A stretch of 64,000 nucleotides of DNA from JAJECS01 sp965262745 (GTDB lineage: Bacteria > Chloroflexota > UBA11872). A program made the position numbers and the translations under genes. The notes beneath the pieces are model-generated. The model searched no databases, was not told the origin of the DNA, and was given only the letters and a program-made list of their open reading frames with translations. The stretch covers positions 930,001 through 994,000 of the forward strand of contig OZ253558.1 of NCBI GenBank assembly GCA_965262745.1, read 5' to 3'. Of the stretch, positions 17,634-24,506 are shown piece after piece (the first letter of the stretch is position 1; the number at the start of each line of letters is the position of its first letter).

Positions 17634-19379
17634 GTGCGGCCGCACTGGCGATGGGTGCTGTTGTGGCTGGCTATGTGGGGCGTGGCAATCACCATGGACG
17701 TGCTGATTCCCCAGGTCATCGCTCGCGTCATCGACGAGGGCATCAGGGCGGGCGACCGCGAGCGTCTCGCGGCGCTGGTCGGGCTCGCGGCCGGGCTCAT
17801 CATCGTGCGGGGCGGCGGCTTCTTCCTCAGCCGCATGACGATGCGCGTCTACGAAACCCGTGTCGCCGCTCGCATGCGCCTCGATCTCTACGGGCAGCTC
17901 CAGCGGCTGCCGTTCAGCTACTACGACCGCGTCGACAGCGGCGACATCATCACCAGAGCCATCAGCGACCTGGACCGCGCCCGGATGTTCGCCGGCGTGG
18001 GCCTCACCGAGACGGTCCGCATTCTCGGACTCTACGTTGCGATCCTCGTTGGCATGGCCATCACCAGCGTCACTCTGACGCTGACGATCGTCCCCGTGCT
18101 GCTGGTTCTCGTGGCCATGTCGCTGTGGTACGGCAACGTCGTGCGGCCAATGTGGCGGCGCATTCAGCAACAGCAGGCCGCGCTGACCCGTGTGCTCTCC
18201 GAGAACCTCAACGGTGTGCGGGTCGTCAGAGCGTTCGCCAAGGAGTCGTCCGAGACCGAGACCTATGGCCGCGCGGCCAACGAGCTGTTCGAACGGTCCA
18301 TGAGGCCCGCGCGGCTGAATGCGAGATTCATGCCGTCCATGCTGGCTGTTGCCGGCTTCGGCACCGTCATCGTACTTGGCGTCGGCGGGCGTCTGGCGCT
18401 CGAAGGAGCGGTGTCGATCGGCGTGCTGGTAGCGTTCTATTACTACTTTGCACGGCTGATTCCTCCAACGCAGCAGATGGGATTCGTGGTCCAGCGCATC
18501 GCCATTGCCATCGCGTCGGGCGGGCGCCTGTTCGAGCTTCTCGATGAGCCGACGCGCATCACGTCGCCACCGAACGCCCATGCGCCTGACCGCGTGGCCG
18601 GCCGCGTCGAGATTGACGGCGTAGACTTGGCGTACGGACGCCGCGAGCCCATCCTGCGCGGCGTCAGCGCCGACGCCCCGGCTGGCTCCATGATTGGCGT
18701 CGTTGGCCCCACAGGGTCTGGCAAAAGCAGCTTGGTGCAGCTCATTCCGCGCTATTACGACGCAACCTCGGGCGCCGTCAGGCTCGATGGCATCGACGTA
18801 CGCCAGTACGACCTGGCGGCCCTCCGCCGGCAGGTGGCCATCGTCCCCCAGGACGCCATGCTGTTTTCCGACACTCTGCGCAACAACCTCGCCTATGGCG
18901 ATCCGACAGCCGATACCGACCGCGTCGTCGCCGCGGCGCGCGACGCGCAAGCGCTGGACTTCATCGCCAACCTGCCCGAAGGCTTTGAAACCGTCGTCGG
19001 TGAGCGCGGCGTGGGGCTGAGCGGCGGCCAGCGGCAGCGGGTGACCATTGCCCGCGCCCTGCTAACCGAGGCCCCGGTGCTGATCCTCGACGATGCGACC
19101 GCCAGCGTGGATACGCAGACCGAACGACGCATCCAGAAAGCCCTCCAGGTGCGCGCCCAGCGGTGCACCACATTCGTCATCTCCCAGCGGGTGAGCTCCG
19201 TGCAACACGCGGATCAGATTCTGGTCATCGAGGAGGGCTGCGTAACCGACCGTGGCACGCACGATGAGCTCGCGGCGCGTTCGAGCTTCTATCGCGGATT
19301 GGTCGAGCGGCAGCGTCAGGCGGGGGGCCATTCGGAAGCTGGGCAACCCGCTGGTGCCGGGACCGCGGGTCCCGGCTAG
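17634..19379 (+). CDS. ABC exporter subunit, fused permease-ATPase with degenerate catalytic site
   Basis: Half of a heterodimeric type IV ABC exporter: six transmembrane helices, then a nucleotide-binding domain. Walker A GPTGSGKS is at about residue 358 and LSGGQ at about 462. Walker B ends in LDD where the catalytic Glu is replaced by Asp, and the H-loop His is replaced by Gln (ISQR, about 516). This is the pattern of the degenerate partner in TM287/288- and BmrCD-type exporters. The first standard start in frame is GTG at 17634, but homologous-looking residues (SLVRILKYV) precede it. An AUA codon at 17604 overlapping the upstream TAA has a well-spaced AAGGGG. The partner gene starts 10 bases after this stop. 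Confidence 0.92.
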   Translation: MRPHWRWVLLWLAMWGVAITMDVLIPQVIARVIDEGIRAGDRERLAALVGLAAGLIIVRGGGFFLSRMTMRVYETRVAARMRLDLYGQLQRLPFSYYDRVDSGDIITRAISDLDRARMFAGVGLTETVRILGLYVAILVGMAITSVTLTLTIVPVLLVLVAMSLWYGNVVRPMWRRIQQQQAALTRVLSENLNGVRVVRAFAKESSETETYGRAANELFERSMRPARLNARFMPSMLAVAGFGTVIVLGVGGRLALEGAVSIGVLVAFYYYFARLIPPTQQMGFVVQRIAIAIASGGRLFELLDEPTRITSPPNAHAPDRVAGRVEIDGVDLAYGRREPILRGVSADAPAGSMIGVVGPTGSGKSSLVQLIPRYYDATSGAVRLDGIDVRQYDLAALRRQVAIVPQDAMLFSDTLRNNLAYGDPTADTDRVVAAARDAQALDFIANLPEGFETVVGERGVGLSGGQRQRVTIARALLTEAPVLILDDATASVDTQTERRIQKALQVRAQRCTTFVISQRVSSVQHADQILVIEEGCVTDRGTHDELAARSSFYRGLVERQRQAGGHSEAGQPAGAGTAGPG

Positions 19380-19389
19380 GCGCGGCGCC

Positions 19390-21240
19390 ATGGGGATGAG
19401 CGGCTCGGACGCCCGCGGGACCTTCGCCGAAGAGGTGGCGCAACCCGAAGGTCTCGACACCGGCGTTGCCAAGCGACTTCTGGGCCTGCTCGCTGCCGAC
19501 CGGCGGCGGGTGGGCATCGCGCTCACGGCACTTCTCGCCGTTGCCGCGTTTGGCGTGGTGCAGCCCGTGATCATCGGCAAGGCGCTCGACGACGGCGTTC
19601 AGGCCAACGACGGCACAGTGCTGTTATTCGCGGTCATTGCCTACGCAGCGGTGACGCTGGGGCACGGTGTCGCCCTCGGCGTGCAACGGGTGACCGCGGC
19701 ACGCCTGGGGAACCACGTGCTGCACCGGTTGCGCATTGGGATTTTTCAGCACTACCAGCGCCTCTCGCTGGGGTTCTTCGACCGGCAGATCACCGGCCGA
19801 CTGATCAGCCGCGTCGTATCGGATATCGAGGCGATAGGCGCGGTGCTCACCGAGGGTGTGCTGGGGGCAGTCGCCGACTCGGCGCTGCTGCTGGGGATTC
19901 TGGTGGCGATGAGCCTGCTGAGTTGGCAACTCACGCTGCTCTGCCTGGTGGTGACGCCGCTGCTGTACCTGAGCGCGCGCTTCGTCGCCCGCCTGGCGCG
20001 CCGCTGGTACCGCACCATGCGAGCCCGCAGGTCCATGCTCAACGGCGTGCTCGCCGAGTCTGTCCTCGGCATGCGCATCACCCAGGCTTTCGCCCGCGAG
20101 ACCGTGAACCTCGAGCGCTTCGACGCCGTGAGCCAGTCCCAACTCCAAGCGCAATTCCGCACATTCACGATCTCGTCCGCCACCGTGCCCGTCGTCGAGC
20201 TATTCACCGCCATCGCCACCGGCCTCGTCCTGTGGTTCGGCGGGAGTTTGGTGATCGACGGGGCCAGTGGCATTTCGGTCGGCCTCGTCACCACCTTTGC
20301 CTTGCTGATCGAGCGCTTCTTTGCCCCGATTCAGGAACTCGCCATGCGCTACGAAACACTGCAAGGCGCCATGGCGTCGGGCGAGCGCATCTTCGAGATT
20401 CTGGACATCGAGCCGGAGATCACCGACGCCCCGAATGCACACGAGCTCGGAGAGATCAAGGGCGAGATCCGGTTCAGGAATGTGGACTTCGCGTATGACC
20501 CGGAATCGCCAGTACTGCACGACGTCGACCTGCACGCGCGGCCCGGTGACACGATTGCGCTGGTCGGCGCAACCGGCGCCGGGAAAACCACGATCATCAA
20601 CCTGCTATTCCGGTTCTATGACGTGACCTCGGGCTCAATCACGGTCGACGGTTACGACGTCCGAGACGTCACCCAGCACTCACTGCGGCGTCGCATGGGG
20701 CTGGTGCTGCAGGAGCCGTTCCTCTTCAGCGGCAACTTACACGACAACATTGCGTACGGCCGTCCCACGGCAACGCGCGCCGAGGTGGTCGCGGCGGCCC
20801 AAACGGTCGGCCTGCACGACTTCGTCCAGTCACTGCCGTTCGGCTACGACACCCCGATCGAAGAGCGCGGCGGCGGCCTCTCCATTGGCCAGCGGCAGCT
20901 CGTGTCCTTCGCGCGCGCGCTGCTGCTGAACCCGCGCGTGCTCGTCCTAGACGAGGCAACAAGTGCGGTGGACGCCCAAACCGAGGCCAAGATTCAGCAC
21001 GGACTCGATATCCTCATGGCCGGCCGGACGGCCATCGTGATCGCGCACCGACTCTCGACGGTGCAACGGGCCACCGAGATCGTCGTTCTGGAGCACGGTC
21101 GCATCGTGGAGCGCGGCACGCACGCCGAGCTGCTCGGCCACGGCGGGCTCTACTACGGCCTGCACACCATGGGACTAGGCTCGATGGACGAGTTGGACAG
21201 CGCTGCCGTGCGGCACGCCAACCAGAAGTCATCCGCGTGA
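19390..21240 (+). CDS. ABC exporter subunit, fused permease-ATPase with intact catalytic site
   Basis: Second half of the heterodimeric exporter, 616 residues from the ATG at 19390; the open frame upstream overlaps the preceding gene and is not used. Six transmembrane helices are followed by Walker A GATGAGKT (about residue 393), a variant signature LSIGQ (about 497), Walker B VLDEA with the catalytic Glu (about 519) and a normal H-loop His (IAHRL, about 551). The variant LSIGQ would face the degenerate site of its partner, the expected arrangement in asymmetric exporters. The substrate could be a lipid, drug or peptide. The carboxylesterase gene overlaps the stop by four bases. Confidence 0.93.
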   Translation: MGMSGSDARGTFAEEVAQPEGLDTGVAKRLLGLLAADRRRVGIALTALLAVAAFGVVQPVIIGKALDDGVQANDGTVLLFAVIAYAAVTLGHGVALGVQRVTAARLGNHVLHRLRIGIFQHYQRLSLGFFDRQITGRLISRVVSDIEAIGAVLTEGVLGAVADSALLLGILVAMSLLSWQLTLLCLVVTPLLYLSARFVARLARRWYRTMRARRSMLNGVLAESVLGMRITQAFARETVNLERFDAVSQSQLQAQFRTFTISSATVPVVELFTAIATGLVLWFGGSLVIDGASGISVGLVTTFALLIERFFAPIQELAMRYETLQGAMASGERIFEILDIEPEITDAPNAHELGEIKGEIRFRNVDFAYDPESPVLHDVDLHARPGDTIALVGATGAGKTTIINLLFRFYDVTSGSITVDGYDVRDVTQHSLRRRMGLVLQEPFLFSGNLHDNIAYGRPTATRAEVVAAAQTVGLHDFVQSLPFGYDTPIEERGGGLSIGQRQLVSFARALLLNPRVLVLDEATSAVDAQTEAKIQHGLDILMAGRTAIVIAHRLSTVQRATEIVVLEHGRIVERGTHAELLGHGGLYYGLHTMGLGSMDELDSAAVRHANQKSSA

Positions 21241-21920
21241 CGGCTCCGTGGACCGCCATTTCGGCTCCCCTTGAGCATCTCGTCGCCCCGCCGACGACCG
21301 TATCCGACGCCTACGCGACGCTCGTGCTGCTCCACGGGCGAGGGGCCGACGCCCAGGACCTCATGCCACTGGTGGCCGAGCTCGGTCGGGACGACCTCTT
21401 GATACTGGCCCCCCAAGCGCCATTTGCGCTTCCAGGCCCGTTTGGCATTGGATATGCCTGGTACGACATGCACCAGATCGGCGAGCCCGACCCGGCGAGC
21501 TTTGCGCCCAGCCTCGAGCTGCTGCGGCAGTTTCTTGACGCAGCCATCGCGGGGTATCCCGTCGCTACGGAGCGCCTGTTTCTGCTTGGATTCAGTCAAG
21601 GCGCGGTGATGGCGCTGGCCGTGGGCCTTGCCGAGCCCAAGCGTCTGGCCGGCGTCGTCGCGCTGAGCGGGTATTTGCCCGTGGCGGTCGACGCGGCGAC
21701 GAGCGCCGATATCGGGCGCCTCTCCGTGTTCATCGGACACGGAGAGGCCGACCCGCTGATTCCCGTCGACGAAGGACGCCGCGCGCGCGATGCCCTCACG
21801 GCCGCTGGCGCCGACGTGACCTACGGCGAGTACCCGACCGCGCACCGGATTGCTCCAGTTGAGCTGGAAGACATTCGCACCTGGATCGACGCCCGGCTCG
21901 ACACAACTCCGCCTGGGTAA
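21237..21920 (+). CDS. Alpha/beta hydrolase, phospholipase/carboxylesterase family
   Basis: Serine hydrolase of 227 residues acting on ester bonds of small or acyl substrates. Visible are the oxyanion segment LLHGRGADAQD, the nucleophile elbow GFSQGA, the acid in HGEADPLIP, and the catalytic His in YPTAHRI. This order and length match the bacterial carboxylesterase/acyl-protein thioesterase-like group. The start is GTG at 21237, overlapping the exporter stop (GTGA), so translation is probably coupled to the ABC exporter. The coupling may mean that it processes the exported compound; that is inference. Confidence 0.88.
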   Translation: MTAPWTAISAPLEHLVAPPTTVSDAYATLVLLHGRGADAQDLMPLVAELGRDDLLILAPQAPFALPGPFGIGYAWYDMHQIGEPDPASFAPSLELLRQFLDAAIAGYPVATERLFLLGFSQGAVMALAVGLAEPKRLAGVVALSGYLPVAVDAATSADIGRLSVFIGHGEADPLIPVDEGRRARDALTAAGADVTYGEYPTAHRIAPVELEDIRTWIDARLDTTPPG

Positions 21921-21938
21921 CCGCCGACCGGGCCGCAC

Positions 21939-23771
21939 CTATTCCGCCGGAGGAGTCTCTGCCGGCTCGTCGCGAACCATCAAATGCAATTCGGCGAGCT
22001 GCTCCGGCAGCAGCCGCCCGGGAGCGCCGAGCGTGAGGTCGAAGCCGGCCTGGTTCTTGGGAAACACGGTGACGTCGCGCAAATTTCCGGTGCCTCCAAT
22101 GAGCATCGCCAGTCGGTCCACGCCCATCGCGATCCCGCCATGCGGCGGCGCGCCGTAGGTGAACGCTTCCAGCATATGGCCCACGCTGTCCTCGAGCTCC
22201 TCGTCGCTGTAGCCCATGACCTGGTAGATGCGCCGCAGGTCCTTGGCTCGGTGCGCGCGGATGCTGCCGCCGCCGATTTCGTGACCGTTGCAGATGAGGT
22301 CGTACTGCTTGGACAGCGCGCGCCCTGGATCCTCATAGAGCAAGTCGAAGGAGTCGTCGGCGGGCGAACAGAACGGGTTATGGCTGAAGGTGAAGCCCCC
22401 GGACTCCTCATCGATCTCGAAGAGCGGAAAGTCGATGATCCAGACAAACGCCAGCACATTCGGCTGGATCAAGTCCAAGGCTTGCCCCAGGTGCAGGCGC
22501 AGGGCCCCTAGTGCCTCAGCCACAACCTGCGGCGATCCAGCGACGATACAGACGAGGTCACCGGGGGCCGCTCCGGCGTTCCGCGCCGCCGTCAGGAGCG
22601 CGTCCTCCCCGAAGAAGCGGCTGAGGGGCGAGCGAATCGTGCCATCGGTGTTCAACGCGATGGTGGCCAAACCGGCCGCCCCGCCGTCCTTGACGATGTC
22701 TTGCAGCGCACTGACCTCACGCCGCGAGTAGCCGGCGATGCCGGGCGCCACAACCGCCTTTACCTGCCCGCCCGCGTCCAGAGCGTCATCGAATGCGCGA
22801 AATCCGCGTCCCGCAACATTCGGGGCAACGTCGACGAGCTCGAGTCCGAATCGGACATCCGGCTTGTCGGTGCCAAACCGGCGCATCGCGTCCGCGTGCC
22901 GCATTCGTGGGAAGGGAACCTCCGCGAGAGCCTGTGACGCCAACTTGTCGACGATCTGCAAATACAGCTCTTCGATGAGCTCGAGGAGGTCCTCGCGGTC
23001 CACAAAGGCCATTTCGATATCGAGCTGCGTGTGCTCGAACACGCGGTCCGCCCGCAAGTCCTCGTCCCGGTAGCAGCGCGCAAGCTGGAAGTAGCGGTCC
23101 AGTCCGGCCACCATGATTAGCTGCTTCATTTGCTGGGGCGACTGCGGCAGGGCGTAGAAGTTCCCCGGATGCAGCCGACTGGGCACCACGAAATCGCGTG
23201 ACCCCTCGGGCGTGCTGCGCACCAGGGTGGGCGTCTCGAGTTCCAGAAAGTCGCGCGCCCACAGATACTCCCGCATTTCGCGCACGATTTCGTGGCGCAG
23301 CTCAATGAGCTCGCGCAAACGCCGTCGCCGCAGGTCCAGATAGCGGTAACGCAGCCGGACGCTTTCGTCGACGTTCGTCTCAGCCGTGATCTCGAACGGC
23401 GGCGCCTTGGATTCCGCCAGCACGGTGACGGTGTGGACCCCAAGCTCAACCTCGCCCGTGGCCAGGTCGAGATTGGCCGTGCCGTCGGGCCGCGCCCGAA
23501 CCTGGCCGCCTACGCCGAGCACATATTCCGATCGCGCGCGGCCAGCGGCTTCATGCGCCGCGGGCGACTCGTCACGGTTGATCACGATCTGGGTGAGGCC
23601 GTAACGGTCGCGCAAGTCGATGAAGACCAGCCCGCCCTGATCGCGCCGACGGTGGACCCAGCCGTTGAGCGTGACGGCCTGGCCCGCGTGCGACAGCCGC
23701 AACTCACCGCACGTGTGCGTGCGCTGGGGCCATGTGGCGCGCAGCGGTGTGGGTCGCTCGGCAGAAGTCAC
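21939..23771 (-). CDS. aspS: Aspartyl-tRNA synthetase, bacterial type
   Basis: Charges tRNA-Asp with aspartate. The 610 residues show the N-terminal OB anticodon-binding domain (LNGWVHRRRDQGGLVFIDLRDR), the class II motif 2 (RYFQLARCYRDEDLRADR), the GAD insertion domain near residues 300-415, and motif 3 (GGIAMGVDRLAMLI). In the RRRD-x-GG loop the x residue, usually Leu in discriminating and His in non-discriminating enzymes, is Gln. The sequence therefore does not say whether this enzyme also charges tRNA-Asn. It lies 34 bases downstream of infC in the same direction, probably in one operon. Confidence 0.95.
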   Translation of the reverse strand: MTSAERPTPLRATWPQRTHTCGELRLSHAGQAVTLNGWVHRRRDQGGLVFIDLRDRYGLTQIVINRDESPAAHEAAGRARSEYVLGVGGQVRARPDGTANLDLATGEVELGVHTVTVLAESKAPPFEITAETNVDESVRLRYRYLDLRRRRLRELIELRHEIVREMREYLWARDFLELETPTLVRSTPEGSRDFVVPSRLHPGNFYALPQSPQQMKQLIMVAGLDRYFQLARCYRDEDLRADRVFEHTQLDIEMAFVDREDLLELIEELYLQIVDKLASQALAEVPFPRMRHADAMRRFGTDKPDVRFGLELVDVAPNVAGRGFRAFDDALDAGGQVKAVVAPGIAGYSRREVSALQDIVKDGGAAGLATIALNTDGTIRSPLSRFFGEDALLTAARNAGAAPGDLVCIVAGSPQVVAEALGALRLHLGQALDLIQPNVLAFVWIIDFPLFEIDEESGGFTFSHNPFCSPADDSFDLLYEDPGRALSKQYDLICNGHEIGGGSIRAHRAKDLRRIYQVMGYSDEELEDSVGHMLEAFTYGAPPHGGIAMGVDRLAMLIGGTGNLRDVTVFPKNQAGFDLTLGAPGRLLPEQLAELHLMVRDEPAETPPAE

Positions 23772-23805
23772 GGCGCGGCTGTATCTGGACGCTGTCGATC
23801 GATGC

Positions 23806-24384
23806 CTAGGGCCGCCCGCTTGGCGCCAGGATCACGCTGAGCACTCGGCCGTCCTGCTCCGGCATGATGTCCCGCTCGACGACCCCGCTCTCGGCCAAGG
23901 TTTGCTTGACGCGATCGAGGATCCGGACGCCGAACTCCGGGTGCATGCGTTCCCGGGCGCGAAATCGGACGGTGGCCTTCACCTTGTTGCCATCCTTGAG
24001 AAAGCGCTCCAGCCGGCGGATCAGGAACTCGAGATCGTGCTCGCGGGTGGCCGGACGAAAGCGAACTTCCTTGACAGTGCCGGCCTTCTGACGCTTCTTG
24101 CCTTCCCCCTGCTTACGCGTCTGGGCGTACTTGAACTTGCCATAGTCGAGAATCTTGGTGACCGGCGGAGTGGCGTCGGGCGAGACTTCCACCAAGTCGA
24201 GACCGCGCGCGCGCGCCGCTTCGAGGGCTTGCTCAGTCGGGACGATTCCGATCTGAGTGCCGCTCTCGTCGATGAGTCGGACTTCGCGGCTTCGAATCTC
24301 ATCGTTCACCCGCGGGCCCTTGGGTCGGGTACGCGGTTCCGCAAATCTATGGTGGGGGGCTGGCAGAGACAACTCCTTGCGCAA
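23806..24384 (-). CDS. infC: Translation initiation factor IF-3
   Basis: Binds the 30S subunit and proofreads the start codon and initiator tRNA. Both domains are present: the N-domain (VNDEIRSREVRLIDESGTQIGIV), the lysine-rich linker after YGKFKYAQTRK, and the C-domain (VKEVRFRPATREHDLEFLIRRLERFLKDGNKVK). No ATG exists near the expected start. The frame opens with TTG at 24384. A perfect AAGGAG at 24378-24373 sits 6 bases before an in-frame CTG (24366), and a GTG at 24309 matches the conserved N-terminus. Non-AUG starts are known to let IF-3 control its own synthesis. The usual partners rpmI and rplT do not follow; aspS does. Confidence 0.93.
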   Translation of the reverse strand: MRKELSLPAPHHRFAEPRTRPKGPRVNDEIRSREVRLIDESGTQIGIVPTEQALEAARARGLDLVEVSPDATPPVTKILDYGKFKYAQTRKQGEGKKRQKAGTVKEVRFRPATREHDLEFLIRRLERFLKDGNKVKATVRFRARERMHPEFGVRILDRVKQTLAESGVVERDIMPEQDGRVLSVILAPSGRP

Positions 24385-24506
24385 AAGCGCCTTACGTCAA
24401 CCAAGACTAAGATTAACGCTAGCATATGAGGACAAGGGCACTAGCAAATGCCCTGCCGGCCGCCCGCGGCGCCCGGCCCCATCGCGCTCGAAGGACATAG
24501 CCACGC
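24385..24506. promoter_or_regulatory. Divergent intergenic region with an AT-richer core
   Basis: This 122-base gap separates infC (leftward) from the pseudo-PP2C/propeller gene (rightward). Bases 24400-24430 are clearly AT-richer than their surroundings, which suits overlapping divergent promoters. I cannot point to convincing -35 and -10 boxes. It may also hold the leader involved in IF-3 control. Confidence 0.3.
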
